In this document: piece after piece, positions 17,586 through 26,542 of the stretch | Layout: each line of letters starts with the position of its first letter | Position numbering within the stretch: position 1 is the first letter of the stretch | DNA from: Sporosarcina beigongshangi | GTDB taxonomy: Bacteria; Actinomycetota; Actinomycetes; Actinomycetales; Micrococcaceae | Direction of reading: 5' to 3' | DNA length: 64,000 nt | Assembly: GCF_016820535.1 (NCBI RefSeq) | Contig: NZ_JADHDY010000003.1 | Location: forward strand, 124,001-188,000 | Translations under genes and position numbers: made by a program | Notes under the pieces: model-generated | The model's database searches: none | What the model was told of the DNA's origin: nothing | The model's input: only the letters and a program-made list of their open reading frames with translations

Positions 17586-18635
17586 ATGACAGGCGAGTCC
17601 CACCATCCCGCAGCACCCGCCGGCTGGGCAGCCCACGCCGAGAATGCTGCCGCGGAGGTCAACAGAATGTTCGGGCACCGCCTCATGGGCCTGCCCGGCA
17701 CATGGATCGGCGCCATTGCCAGCCCCGCCACGCAGCGCCCCGTGCCGTGGTCGGAATGGCACTACTGGTGGCAGTCGCACTATCTCGACGCCATCATCGA
17801 CGCCGGATTCCAAGGCCTGGAACGCGGAGACAGGACGGGCGCCAGCCGCGAACTGCGACGGGCCCGGGCACTGCTTCGCGGCATCCTCATCCGCAATTTC
17901 GGCCGCTTCCCCAACTTCTACTTTGACGACATGGCCTGGCTGGCGCTCGCAGCCGGACGGCTCAACAACCTCTCGCTGCGGCTGGCGGCCCGCCCTGCAC
18001 GCCTGTCCGTCTTCGCCGCGGGAACACTGACCCGCCAGCTCCACGCCGCCCACGACAACGTGCTGGGCGGCGGCCTCTACTGGTCCCGCAAGCGCGATTT
18101 CAAGAACACCCCCGTCAACGGCCCGGCCGCACTTCACTTTGCCAGGACCGGCGACACCGGCACCGCCGCCGCCATCACGGACTGGCTGCGCCGGGAACTG
18201 TTCAGCACCGAACTTGGCCTGTACATCGACGGCGTCCACCCGGCGGCCACCATCCCGGCCACACCCAACGGCCGCAACGTGGAACACACCATCTACACGT
18301 ACAACCAGGGCCCCATCCTCGCCGCGCTGCTGGAACTGGGCCGCTCGCAGGATCTGGTGCACGCGGCCGCACTCATCGACGCCGTCAAGGTCCAGCTCAG
18401 CACGCCCGGGGCCGGCATCCGCCTTGAGCCAGGCGGCGACGGCAGCCTGTTCACCGGCATCCTGTGCCGCTACCTCGCCCTTGCCGCGCACGACGCAAGG
18501 CTGCCCGCCCATAGCAGGGACACGGCGTCGCGCCTCATCCAGGACACCGCCCGGCAGGTCCTCGGCCGGCAGCCACAACAGCTCTCGGCCGCCGTCCAGC
18601 GCTGGATGGTCTTCTCGGCTGCCGCCTCACTTTAG
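17586..18635 (+). CDS. Glycoside hydrolase family 76 protein (alpha-1,6-mannanase-like)
   Basis: A 349-residue (alpha/alpha)6-barrel protein with the GH76 hallmark of paired aspartates in FYFDDMAWLALAAG (about residues 114-127), and the substrate-cleft stretches GGGLYWSRKRDFKNTPVNGP and HTIYTYNQGPILAALLEL. GH76 enzymes cleave alpha-1,6-mannans of fungal walls or actinobacterial glycans. No signal peptide is visible, so the protein appears cytoplasmic, which is unusual for a polymer-degrading enzyme. The start ATG 17586 follows TACGCT (17573-17578) by 7 nt, so it is probably leaderless. Confidence 0.85.
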   Translation: MTGESHHPAAPAGWAAHAENAAAEVNRMFGHRLMGLPGTWIGAIASPATQRPVPWSEWHYWWQSHYLDAIIDAGFQGLERGDRTGASRELRRARALLRGILIRNFGRFPNFYFDDMAWLALAAGRLNNLSLRLAARPARLSVFAAGTLTRQLHAAHDNVLGGGLYWSRKRDFKNTPVNGPAALHFARTGDTGTAAAITDWLRRELFSTELGLYIDGVHPAATIPATPNGRNVEHTIYTYNQGPILAALLELGRSQDLVHAAALIDAVKVQLSTPGAGIRLEPGGDGSLFTGILCRYLALAAHDARLPAHSRDTASRLIQDTARQVLGRQPQQLSAAVQRWMVFSAAASL

Positions 18636-18651
18636 GCACGACGGCGCCCGG

Positions 18652-18676
18652 CCGGCGGCAGGTGCCCCGCCGCCGG
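18652..18676. terminator. Hairpin between convergent GH76 and Cys/Met enzyme genes
   Basis: CCGGCGGC (18652-18659) and GCCGCCGG (18669-18676) form an 8-bp stem with a 9-nt loop in the 42-bp gap between two convergent genes. There is no T-run, but the position suits a bidirectional terminator. Confidence 0.55.
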
Positions 18677-18677
18677 A

Positions 18678-19916
18678 TCAGCGGGTGGCAGCGCCGGCTG
18701 CCAGGTCCGTCCGCGCCGAGGGCGCTGCAGCGAGGGCCTGGTCGAGATCGGCCATCAGGTCGGCCGGGGATTCCAGGCCGATGGACAGCCGGACAAGGTT
18801 CGCGGACGGCCTGGCCTCGGGTGCGACGGGGCGGTGGGTCAGTGCGGCGGGGTGCTGGATGAGCGAGTCCACGCCTCCCAGGGACACGGCGTGGGTGAAT
18901 AGCCGGACGCCGGACGTCAACGCCTTGGCCGCCTCGAAACCGCCGTGCAGGCTGATGGAGACCATGGCGCCGGGGCCGGACATCTGGTGCTGCAGCAGGC
19001 CCTTCGGCTCGCCGTCAAGGCCGGGGAAGTGGACCTTTTCCACCGCCGGATGGTTCGCCAGCCAGGCCGCGATCCGTTGGGCTCCCTCTTGCTGGGCACG
19101 GACGCGCACGGGCAGCGTGGCCAGCCCGCGGTGCAGCAGGTATGCGCCGAGCGGGTGCAGGATGGCACCGGTGATGGCGCGGACGCGGCGCAGGGACTCG
19201 GCCGACTCCTCGCTGCAGGCGATGATCCCGCCGACGGCGTCGCCGTGGCCGCCAATGTACTTGGTGGCGCTGTGCAGCGACATGGCCGCCCCGAGACTGA
19301 TGGGGTTTTGCAGCACCGGTGTGGCGAAGGTGTTGTCGACCAGGACCGGGACGCCGTCGGATTGCGCAACGACATGGCGGATGTCCACCAGGTCCAGGGT
19401 GGGGTTGGCCGGTGTTTCCAGGATGACCATCACGGTGGTGTCGCGGATGGCGGCGGCCACCCCGTCCTCGTCGCAAAACGTGGTTTCCACCCCGAGCAGT
19501 CCCGAGTCCAGCAGGTGGTCGGTGCCTCCGTAGAGCGGGCGCACGGCCACGATGTGAGGCAGGGCGCCGTTGCCCGCACCAGCCTGCGTCGACCCCTTGC
19601 CGGCCAGGATCGCAGCCGTCACGGCAGCCATGCCCGAGGCGAAGGCCACGGCGGCCTCCGCCTTTTCCAGCACCGCGAGGCCGGCCTCAAAGCGGGCGAC
19701 CGTGGGATTCCACAACCGCGCGTATACGTTCCCGCCCCCGGCCAGCGGGTGCCCGCCGGTGGCCATGGACTCGTAGGAGTCCCCGCCATGGTCAATGTCC
19801 GGCAGCGGGTTGGTGGTGGACAGGTCAAGGGGCAGGGCGTGGACGCCCAGTGCCGTCAAGTCGTCCCGCCCCGCATGGACGGCCTGGGACTCGATGTTCG
19901 TAAATTCAGCAGTCAT
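18678..19916 (-). CDS. Cys/Met metabolism PLP-dependent enzyme (cystathionine gamma-synthase/lyase family)
   Basis: A 412-residue fold-type I PLP enzyme. The PLP-binding lysine is in SATKYIGGHGD; FASGMAA, ILETPANPTLDLVDI and VDNTFATPVLQNP are family signatures. It could be a cystathionine gamma-synthase or a methionine gamma-lyase; sequence alone does not separate them. The start is ATG 19916 rather than the longer ORF, since family similarity begins with the N-terminal VHAGRDD segment. A divergently transcribed Lrp/AsnC regulator lies 113 bp away, suggesting amino-acid-responsive control. Confidence 0.85.
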   Translation of the reverse strand: MTAEFTNIESQAVHAGRDDLTALGVHALPLDLSTTNPLPDIDHGGDSYESMATGGHPLAGGGNVYARLWNPTVARFEAGLAVLEKAEAAVAFASGMAAVTAAILAGKGSTQAGAGNGALPHIVAVRPLYGGTDHLLDSGLLGVETTFCDEDGVAAAIRDTTVMVILETPANPTLDLVDIRHVVAQSDGVPVLVDNTFATPVLQNPISLGAAMSLHSATKYIGGHGDAVGGIIACSEESAESLRRVRAITGAILHPLGAYLLHRGLATLPVRVRAQQEGAQRIAAWLANHPAVEKVHFPGLDGEPKGLLQHQMSGPGAMVSISLHGGFEAAKALTSGVRLFTHAVSLGGVDSLIQHPAALTHRPVAPEARPSANLVRLSIGLESPADLMADLDQALAAAPSARTDLAAGAATR

Positions 19917-19956
19917 GCCCCAACCATGAACGGAAATGCAATGAACGGCTAGATAG

Positions 19957-19986
19957 TTGGGCGAAAGGCCCATAGAATCGGCCCAA
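19957..19986. promoter_or_regulatory. Candidate Lrp-type operator between divergent genes
   Basis: TTGGGC (19957-19962) and GCCCAA (19981-19986) are perfect inverted arms 18 bp apart within the 113-bp divergent spacer; an inner GGGCGAAAGGCCC overlaps the left arm. The site is well placed for a dimeric Lrp/AsnC regulator controlling both genes. This is inference from symmetry and position. Confidence 0.45.
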
Positions 19987-20029
19987 TCAGCATTTTTCAC
20001 CAAAATCAGGCAATGAGACGGGTGTCACC

Positions 20030-20521
20030 TTGGAGAAAAAGCAACGGGCAGCAGCCGCACCGGCGGGGCTGGACCACACCGACCTGGCTATCCTCCGCGC
20101 CCTCACCGCGGACGGCGGCCTGACCAACAAGGCCGTCGCATCGCGCCTGGGCCTGGCCGAGTCCACCTGCGCGAACCGCCTGCGCCTTATGCGCAACTCC
20201 GGCGTCATCATCGGCAACCGCATCACGCTGAACCTGGCCGCCCTGGGCTTCCCCATCCAGGCCGTCATCAAGGTCCGGCTCGGCAGCCACAACGCCGAAC
20301 ACGTCAATGCCCTCTACACCGCGCTGACCCAGGTCCCCGGTGTCATCCACGCATTCCATGTGGCCGGCGAGGACGACTTCCACCTCCACGTCGCAGTCGA
20401 AAGCCCGGAGGCCCTGCGCGACCTCGTCCTCAAGCACGTCACCGTCAACCGAGTGGTCCGCCAAACGGAGACACAGCTGATCTTTGAGGCCCGCCACGGC
20501 GTGGGCGTCTTGGCGCACTAG
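20030..20521 (+). CDS. Lrp/AsnC-family transcriptional regulator
   Basis: A 163-residue regulator: N-terminal winged HTH (LDHTDLAILRALTADGGLTNKAVASRLGLAESTCANRL, in parts, about residues 14-52) and a C-terminal RAM/ACT-like ligand domain (VIKVRLGSH; VPGVIHAFHVAGEDDFHLHV). It likely senses an amino acid and regulates the divergent Cys/Met enzyme gene. The predicted start is TTG 20030; ribosome-site support is weak. Lone Lrp genes beside the gene they regulate are common. Confidence 0.9.
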   Translation: MEKKQRAAAAPAGLDHTDLAILRALTADGGLTNKAVASRLGLAESTCANRLRLMRNSGVIIGNRITLNLAALGFPIQAVIKVRLGSHNAEHVNALYTALTQVPGVIHAFHVAGEDDFHLHVAVESPEALRDLVLKHVTVNRVVRQTETQLIFEARHGVGVLAH

Positions 20522-20677
20522 GAAACGCCGGTCGTAAAACTTTTTCCTGCCTTTTCCAATCCGTACCGGGAACCGCTCCGAAGTACTCCCTGACAGTCCA
20601 AACCGCCCTCGGAATTTACGGCAGCGGTTTGGGAAGCGAAACGGAATCCTTCCGCTTTCACACTAGGGAGAGTCATC

Positions 20678-21355
20678 ATGAACACCACCTTGAAGTTTGG
20701 AAACCGTAATAGCCTCAGCCTTGGTCTGGGCCTCTTGGCCATCACCGCGTTGGGAATCACCTCGTGCAGTGCTGGAACCACAACAACTCCCAGCCCCACG
20801 TCGGGGGCGCCGATGGCAACATCGGCGGCACCCGCCAGCACGGAAGCCATGGCCGGCGAAGAACTCGTGGGCGCAGGCTGCGCCGCCTACGCGGCTGCCG
20901 TTCCCAGCGGAGCTGGTTCGGTGGCCGGCATGGCTGCGGACCCTGTTGCCACGGCCGCATCCAACAACCCCTTGTTGAAGACCTTGACGGCCGCGGTCTC
21001 CGGGCAGCTGAACAAGGATGTGAACCTGGTTGACACGTTGAACTCCGGCGAGTTCACGGTGTTCGCCCCGGTTGATGACGCCTTCGCGAAGATCCCGGCC
21101 GAGACCCTCGAGGGACTGAAGACGGACTCGGCAACCCTGACGTCAATCCTGACCTACCATGTTGTACCCGGCCAGCTGGCCCCCAGCAAGATTGCCGGCG
21201 AGCATGCAACGGCCGAGGGCAGCAACCTGGAGGTCACAGGCAGCGGCGACAATCTGGAGGTCAACGGCGCCAAGGTCATCTGCGGCGGGGTCAAGACCGC
21301 CAACGCCACCGTCTACCTGATCGACACTGTCCTGATGCCGCCGGCCAAGAAGTAG
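20678..21355 (+). CDS. Fasciclin-domain (MPT83/MPT70-like) surface lipoprotein
   Basis: The 225-residue protein has a signal peptide ending in the lipobox LGITSC (Cys about residue 30) and a Thr/Ser/Ala-rich linker. One FAS1 domain follows from about residue 95, with [14 protein letters not shown] and [11 protein letters not shown] as its two conserved boxes. FAS1 proteins mediate surface adhesion. It resembles MPT83, which belongs to the SigK regulon in mycobacteria; here sigK follows directly 47 bp downstream. It has a strong AGGGAGAG ribosome site. Confidence 0.93.
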   Translation: MNTTLKFGNRNSLSLGLGLLAITALGITSCSAGTTTTPSPTSGAPMATSAAPASTEAMAGEELVGAGCAAYAAAVPSGAGSVAGMAADPVATAASNNPLLKTLTAAVSGQLNKDVNLVDTLNSGEFTVFAPVDDAFAKIPAETLEGLKTDSATLTSILTYHVVPGQLAPSKIAGEHATAEGSNLEVTGSGDNLEVNGAKVICGGVKTANATVYLIDTVLMPPAKK

Positions 21356-21402
21356 CCGGCCGCGCACCAGAATTTCCAACACAGATCGAAAGGCACGGGC
21401 CC

Positions 21403-22014
21403 ATGGGCGCTGAGCGTGACAAAGTGGAGACCATGCGTTTGCCCTGGTTGCGTTCCGTGGCGCCCCTGGCGCCACCAACCCACGAAGACCTGATCCGCCT
21501 CGTCGCCCTCGGCGACGAGGCGGCCTTCGAGGAACTGTATGACGCCGTCGCACCGAGGGTTTTCGGGTTGGTGCGCAGGGTGGTCCGGGATCCGGCCCAG
21601 AGCCAGGAAGTTACCCAGGAAGTCTTCGTTGACATTTGGGCGCAGGCTTCCCGCTTTGATGCCGACAGGGGAAAGGCGATGTCCTGGATTCTGGTCATCG
21701 CGCACCGCAAGGCAGTGGACAAGGTTCGGGCCAGCCAGGCCAGCAGCGAGCGGGACCTGCGCCAGGGCATCAAGGAATACCAAGAAAGTTACGACGACGT
21801 CGCGGACACGGTTGAATCCCAGCTGGAGGCAGAACGCGTCAACAAGGCGCTTGAGTCACTGACGCAGGCACAACAGGAAGCGATCCGGCTGGCATACTAC
21901 GGCGGGTACACGCACCAGGAAGTAGCCGAACTGCTGAAGATCCCGGTCGGTACTGTTAAGACAAGGATTCGAGACGGCATGATCAGGCTCAGGGACAGGT
22001 TAGGAGTGGCGTGA
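21403..22014 (+). CDS. sigK: ECF sigma factor SigK
   Basis: The 203-residue ECF sigma has sigma-2 (EEVTQEVFVDIWAQASRFD-like stretch, about residues 65-85) and sigma-4 (EAIRLAYYGGYTHQEVAELL followed by IPVGTVKTRIRDGM). Sequence details (YYGGYTHQEVAELLKIPVGTVKTRIRDG) are those of SigK. In mycobacteria SigK is held by RskA and drives fasciclin-type antigen genes. Here it lies between a fasciclin lipoprotein and an RskA gene, overlapping the latter by 4 bases. Its longer N-terminal tail contains no recognisable motif. Confidence 0.92.
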   Translation: MGAERDKVETMRLPWLRSVAPLAPPTHEDLIRLVALGDEAAFEELYDAVAPRVFGLVRRVVRDPAQSQEVTQEVFVDIWAQASRFDADRGKAMSWILVIAHRKAVDKVRASQASSERDLRQGIKEYQESYDDVADTVESQLEAERVNKALESLTQAQQEAIRLAYYGGYTHQEVAELLKIPVGTVKTRIRDGMIRLRDRLGVA

Positions 22015-22865
22015 TGGAACAACAATTGCATTTGCTGACCGGTTCCTACGCCTTGAACGCCCTGGGCGACAAGGAACGCGGCGACTTCGAACGCTACGCA
22101 TTGACTGACCCCCAGGCATTGGAGGAAGTCCGCAGCCTGAGCGAAACGGCCGCACTGCTGGCCTACGGCACACCCGCTGAAGCCCCGCCCTCCGCATTGA
22201 AGGCAGATGTCATGGCGGCGATTCGCAACACCCGACAGCTTCCCGCAGCCTCCGTGGTGCGCGATATTTCCACGGCCACGGGAACTCCAACCCAGTCAAC
22301 CCGCCACCATGGGGCGGGCGCCCGCACAGCGGGGCCCCAGCGAACCGCGAACGGCACGCGAAAGCGCTGGGTTCCTGTGCTCAGCGCCGCGGCAGCCGTG
22401 GTGCTCTTCGCCGGGGTGGGCCTGGGCGGCTGGGCTGCCGGGCAAGCCGCAACACAGCGGGACATGGAACAACAACTAGTTGCCATCGCGGCACAACAGC
22501 AGGCTGCACAAACCCAACAAGAAGCCATGCTGGGCATCGTCAGCTCCCCCGACGCCAAGATCGCCACCACGACGCTTTCCGACGGCGGCTCCGTGACAGT
22601 TGCCTCCTCAGGCAAGGCCAACAAGGCTGCCGTCATGGTCCAGGATTTGCCTCCGCTGCCTTCCGGCAAAACCTACGAGCTGTGGTTCATCTCGGCGGCG
22701 GGCGCCGTTCCGGCGGGGCTCATGGCCAACGCCGATCCCGCCGTTGCCGGCATGCAGGTGCTCAACGGCCCCCTGGGCGGGGCAACCCATGTCGGCATCA
22801 CGGTGGAGCCTGCCGGCGGCTCCCCGGCCCCCACCACAACCCCCATCGTGGTGCAGGAGCTCTAA
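22011..22865 (+). CDS. rskA: Membrane anti-sigma-K factor RskA
   Basis: The 284-residue protein has a cytoplasmic N-terminal sigma-binding domain (LHLLTGSYALNALGDKERGDFERY). One transmembrane helix lies at about residues 128-150 (VLSAAAAVVLFAGVGLGGW). The extracytoplasmic RskA domain includes VMVQDLPPLPSGKTYELWFI and ATHVGITVEPAGGSP. RskA-type anti-sigmas are released by regulated intramembrane proteolysis. The start GTG 22011 or ATG 22014 overlaps the sigK stop. Confidence 0.92.
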   Translation: MMEQQLHLLTGSYALNALGDKERGDFERYALTDPQALEEVRSLSETAALLAYGTPAEAPPSALKADVMAAIRNTRQLPAASVVRDISTATGTPTQSTRHHGAGARTAGPQRTANGTRKRWVPVLSAAAAVVLFAGVGLGGWAAGQAATQRDMEQQLVAIAAQQQAAQTQQEAMLGIVSSPDAKIATTTLSDGGSVTVASSGKANKAAVMVQDLPPLPSGKTYELWFISAAGAVPAGLMANADPAVAGMQVLNGPLGGATHVGITVEPAGGSPAPTTTPIVVQEL

Positions 22866-22888
22866 CACCCGCCGTGGTGCGCTCTCTT

Positions 22889-22926
22889 CAACCTCCGTCG
22901 TGGTGCCTGCGACACAGCGGAGGTTG
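22889..22926. terminator. Hairpin between rskA and the molybdopterin oxidoreductase gene
   Basis: CAACCTCCG (22889-22897) pairs perfectly with CGGAGGTTG (22918-22926) around a 20-nt loop, 24 bp after rskA. No T-run follows, so it may be an attenuator or processing site rather than a full terminator. The rest of the 184-bp gap shows nothing clear apart from an AAGGAG ribosome site for the next gene. Confidence 0.45.
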
Positions 22927-23049
22927 GGCTCGTCGCAAAGAATCCGGCCCACCGGCCAATCCAGCGGGCGCGTGGCTCCGAAGTACAAGAAAGCACTTCC
23001 ACCGGCTTCCGCCAGCGGTGGCCGCGAAAGACCTTTCAAGGAGCCTGGC

Positions 23050-24666
23050 ATGGGCAAGCGAAGCACCACCACACGGCACAGCAACTGGCGCAGCACGGCG
23101 ACAGGATCACTCACGGGCATCATCGCGGCATGCAGCCTCTTTGCTGTGGCAGAGCTGGCCTCGGCCTTCTTTGGGCCGGCAGCATCACCACTGGCCTCGG
23201 TGGGCTCAACGTTCATCGATTTCACCCCGGCGTGGATGAAGAATTTCGCCATCGCCACCTTCGGCACCAACGACAAATTCGTGCTCCTGGTCTCCATGGT
23301 CATTGCCACAGTAATACTGGCGGCGGCGGCCGGCGTGGTGGCACGACGCAAGCCCAGGGCCGGCGCTGTCATGGTCCTGGGTTTCGCCGTCGTCATGGGC
23401 TTGTGCATCACCACCCGCTCCGGTGCCGGCGCCTTTGACCTTGTCCCGCTCCTGCTCGGCACCGCAGCCGGCCTGTGGACCCTGCGCTATCTCACGGCTG
23501 CCGCTCCCGGATCCTCCACCAACCCGGGACCACCGGCGGAAAGCCCGACGGCAGCAGGAGCCACAGCGGCCCGCGGCCAGGGAGATGCCGCCCCACCCAG
23601 CAGACGCGCGTTCCTGTTGCGTTCGGCAGCGGTGGCCGGGGTGGCCGTCGTCGTCGGAATTGGTGGGACTCTGCTCTCCACTGCCCGCAATACGGCGATT
23701 GCGGTGCGTGAGTCGCTGAAGCTGCCGGCACCGAACTCCAAGGCCGCCCCGCTGCCCGCCGGTGTCCAGGCTCCGGTGGAGGGCCTAACCCCGTTCGTCA
23801 CTCCCAACACCGACTTTTACCGCATCGACACGGCCTTGATTGTGCCTGAAATTGACCCGGCGAACTGGGAGCTGCGCGTCCATGGAATGGTGGAGAATGA
23901 GTTCACCCTGGGCTTCGACGAGCTCCTGGCCGCCGAATTGATTGAGGCCCATGTGACCCTGACCTGCGTCTCCAACGTGGTGGGCGGAAATCTGGCCGGC
24001 AACGCCAAATGGCTCGGCTATCCGCTGCGGGAGGTCTTGGCCCGCGCAAAGCCAACAGCCGGGGCCGACATGGTGCTCTCCACCAGCATTGACGGCTTCA
24101 GCGCCTCCACTCCCCTGGCTGTCCTCCAAGACAACCGCGATGCCGTCCTGGCCATCGGCATGAATGGGGAACCGCTTCCCCTGGAACATGGCTTCCCCGT
24201 CCGCATGGTGGTGCCGGGCCTGTACGGTTTTGTCTCAGCAACCAAATGGGTCGTGGACCTGGAAGTGACCACGTTCGCCGAAAAGGCCGGCTATTGGACG
24301 TCCCGCGGCTGGTCGTCCCACGGGCCCATCAAGACCGCATCCAGGATCGAGGTGCCGCGGGCGCTGGCCCGGGTTCCGGCAGGAACGGTCGCCATCGGCG
24401 GCAGCGCCTGGGCCCAAACCACGGGCATCTCCAAGGTTGAGGTAAGAATTGACGACGGCGGTTGGAACCTTGCCACGCTGGCGGCGGAAGCATCGGTGGA
24501 CACTTGGCGGCAGTGGTCCTACTCGTGGGACGGTGCAGCGTCCGGCACCCACAAGGTGCAGGTGCGCGCCTATGACAGCGAAGGTCAGTTGCAAATCGAA
24601 GAGCAAGCCCCTCCGGAGCCCGACGGCTCAACGGGCTGGCACTCCATGACGTTCACCGTGATCTAG
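23050..24666 (+). CDS. Membrane-anchored sulfite-oxidase-family molybdopterin oxidoreductase
   Basis: The 538-residue protein has four N-terminal transmembrane helices (about residues 18-165). A twin-arginine-like segment follows (SRRAFLLRSAAVAGVAVVVG), then a periplasmic-type molybdopterin domain of the sulfite oxidase family and a C-terminal dimerisation domain. The Mo-ligand cysteine is in VTLTCVSNVVGGNLAGNAKW. The start is ATG 23050 with AAGGAG; a longer open frame upstream overlaps rskA and is a shadow. Co-location with sigK/rskA and a fasciclin gene suggests it belongs to the same regulon. Its substrate is unknown. Confidence 0.88.
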   Translation: MGKRSTTTRHSNWRSTATGSLTGIIAACSLFAVAELASAFFGPAASPLASVGSTFIDFTPAWMKNFAIATFGTNDKFVLLVSMVIATVILAAAAGVVARRKPRAGAVMVLGFAVVMGLCITTRSGAGAFDLVPLLLGTAAGLWTLRYLTAAAPGSSTNPGPPAESPTAAGATAARGQGDAAPPSRRAFLLRSAAVAGVAVVVGIGGTLLSTARNTAIAVRESLKLPAPNSKAAPLPAGVQAPVEGLTPFVTPNTDFYRIDTALIVPEIDPANWELRVHGMVENEFTLGFDELLAAELIEAHVTLTCVSNVVGGNLAGNAKWLGYPLREVLARAKPTAGADMVLSTSIDGFSASTPLAVLQDNRDAVLAIGMNGEPLPLEHGFPVRMVVPGLYGFVSATKWVVDLEVTTFAEKAGYWTSRGWSSHGPIKTASRIEVPRALARVPAGTVAIGGSAWAQTTGISKVEVRIDDGGWNLATLAAEASVDTWRQWSYSWDGAASGTHKVQVRAYDSEGQLQIEEQAPPEPDGSTGWHSMTFTVI

Positions 24667-24715
24667 CCACGATCCCGGGACCTGTGCCGGGGCGCCGGCA
24701 GCATGCGGCAAGGGA

Positions 24716-25306
24716 CTATTTGGGTTGACGGCTTTGCGGGTAGGGGGTTTCCCCGGCCTCCAGCATGGCCAGGAAGCGGGCGATGTTCGCATCCCGCCCC
24801 GCCTGTGTCTTCACGTTGGCAAGACGGTACAGGAACGCGTAGCGGTTTGTGGCCGTGAGGACGTCGAACATGGCCTGGGCGCGCGGGCTGGCGGCGACGG
24901 CCTCGGCGAAATCGTCCGGAACTTCAATGGTGGCCTGCCCGGAGTAGGCGGCCTCCCAGCGCCCGTCGGCCTTGGCTGCATCCGCGGCGGCCACCCCGGC
25001 GGGGCGCATGAGGCCTTCCACCGTGAGGCGGTCGTAGTGCTCTGTGTTGATCTTGGACCATTTGCTGGCCTTGGTGCGCGGGGTGAAGCGACGGACAAAG
25101 GAGTGCCCGTCGCGCTTGCCCACCACGCCGTCGATCCAGCCAAAGCACAGGGCCACGTCAAGGGCGGCCGCGTACGTCAATTCGGTGACGCTGCCGCCCT
25201 TCTTGTGCAGCACCAGCCTCACGCCGGGACTGGACGCATGGTTTTCGTCCAGCCAGGAACGCCACGCTGCGGCGTCGGGCAGCAGCAGTTCAGGGAGTTC
25301 GCTCAT
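24716..25306 (-). CDS. YdeI/OmpD-associated-family protein
   Basis: The 196-residue protein begins MSELPELLLPDAAAWRSWLDENH and has the family core (LTYAAALDVALCFGWIDGVVG; RRFTPRTKASKWSKIN; VPDDFAEAV). The family is conserved but biochemically uncharacterised. I use ATG 25306 because the upstream 12 residues are not family-like and TACTGT lies 6 nt before this ATG on the minus strand, fitting a leaderless start. It is divergent from the VOC gene. Confidence 0.87.
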   Translation of the reverse strand: MSELPELLLPDAAAWRSWLDENHASSPGVRLVLHKKGGSVTELTYAAALDVALCFGWIDGVVGKRDGHSFVRRFTPRTKASKWSKINTEHYDRLTVEGLMRPAGVAAADAAKADGRWEAAYSGQATIEVPDDFAEAVAASPRAQAMFDVLTATNRYAFLYRLANVKTQAGRDANIARFLAMLEAGETPYPQSRQPK

Positions 25307-25353
25307 GCACCAACAGTAATATTGGAAGCCACCGGCCACCACCAGGAGGAACC

Positions 25354-25920
25354 ATGCTGCGAGTCCGCCCAGTCCACTTCACCTCGGACGTCGACGGCTA
25401 TGCCGCCACACTCGAGGCACAGGGCCTGCGTTGCGTGGAGGACTTCGGCGACTGGCGCGTCTTTGATTCCGGCAACGGCAAGGTGGGCATCCACCGGGCC
25501 GAGCCCGGCAGCTCCATGGACGGCACCACGGCGCTGGGCTTCGAGGTGCGCGACCACGAAATCTTCGTCCGCCGCACAGTCGAGGACGGCACCCGGGCGG
25601 AGGTGGTGGGTTCCCGCCACGGCAGCACCGCCCGCGTCACGGCGCCCGGAGGGTTCAATTTTCTGGCCGACCCCGTCACGGACCTCAGCCTCCCCACGGG
25701 CGGGCCGCTTGCCGTCACGGCTGTCTGGCACACCCCGGACACCGCTGCCGCCGAAAAGGTCCTGGTCGACATCGGCGCGAAATTTGTGCAGCACCGTGCG
25801 GATGGCGGATCATTTTTCCGGGCCAAGAACGGCGGTTTCGTGGCGACAATCAAGGGTGGGTCGAACGCTGTCGAACTTGAAATCAGCCGCGACCTGGACG
25901 GTGGGGGCAGCGAACAGTGA
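25354..25920 (+). CDS. VOC-superfamily (glyoxalase/bleomycin-resistance-like) protein
   Basis: A 188-residue protein with two short beta-alpha-beta modules typical of vicinal oxygen chelate proteins (LRVRPVHFTSDVDGYAATLEA; ALGFEVRDHEIFVRRTV). The usual metal residues are not all apparent, so it may be a binding protein rather than an enzyme. It has a good AGGAGGA ribosome site directly before ATG 25354. Its function is unknown. Confidence 0.75.
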   Translation: MLRVRPVHFTSDVDGYAATLEAQGLRCVEDFGDWRVFDSGNGKVGIHRAEPGSSMDGTTALGFEVRDHEIFVRRTVEDGTRAEVVGSRHGSTARVTAPGGFNFLADPVTDLSLPTGGPLAVTAVWHTPDTAAAEKVLVDIGAKFVQHRADGGSFFRAKNGGFVATIKGGSNAVELEISRDLDGGGSEQ

Positions 25921-25975
25921 CGGCATTTGTGCAGCGGAGGCGGCACCCGGGCCGCGGATGGGGTAGAACTTAGTT

Positions 25976-26515
25976 ATGAGCGTGCGCACCCCTGACCCGT
26001 ATCCCGGCTGGCTGTCCCCCGAGGACCTGTACGAGGCCCGCAACCGGCTGCCCATGGTCTACGTCGAGGCGGTCCCGGTGCGCCTGGATCCCCTCGGCTA
26101 CGTCAACGAGGTGGGGCTGCTGCTGCAGGCAGACGAGGAAGGCTCCATGGTCCGCACCCTGGTGTCCGGACGCGTGCTGTACCGCGAGACCATCCGCGCC
26201 GCGCTGATCCGCCACATCGAGAAGGATTTGGGGGCGCTCGCCTTCCCGCAGCTGCCGGTCAGCCCGGTCCCGTTCACGGTGGCGGAGTACCTGCCGTCGC
26301 CGTCGCAGACCGGCTTCACGGATGAACGCCAGCACGCCGTGGCCATGGTCTACGTGATCCCCGTGACGGGCGAATGCACGCCGCGGCAGGACGCACTCGA
26401 GCTGACTTGGATGACGCCCGAAGAGGTGCTCAGCCCCGGCGTGCAGGCCGAGTTCGTGGGCGGGCGCGGCGCCCTGGTCCGCCAGGCGATCTCCTACGCC
26501 GGTCTGGGCCGCTAG
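25976..26515 (+). CDS. NUDIX hydrolase (DUF4916-like)
   Basis: A 179-residue NUDIX-fold protein. The segment ETIRAALIRHIEKDLG corresponds to a degenerate Nudix helix, lacking the full GX5EX7REUXEEXGU glutamates, and VAMVYVIPVTGECTPRQDALELTWMTPEE is the closing strand pair typical of this actinobacterial group. Catalytic competence is therefore uncertain. The start ATG 25976 follows the -10-like TAGAAC by 6 nt and lacks a Shine-Dalgarno, consistent with leaderless expression. Confidence 0.75.
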   Translation: MSVRTPDPYPGWLSPEDLYEARNRLPMVYVEAVPVRLDPLGYVNEVGLLLQADEEGSMVRTLVSGRVLYRETIRAALIRHIEKDLGALAFPQLPVSPVPFTVAEYLPSPSQTGFTDERQHAVAMVYVIPVTGECTPRQDALELTWMTPEEVLSPGVQAEFVGGRGALVRQAISYAGLGR

Positions 26516-26542
26516 CCTGTCCCTCCCGCCCCTCCCAAACCC

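Noticed and set aside
18678-19916. SAM riboswitch control of the Cys/Met PLP enzyme
   Set aside because: The leader is only about 110 bp shared with the divergent Lrp gene and shows no SAM riboswitch core; Lrp-type control is more likely.
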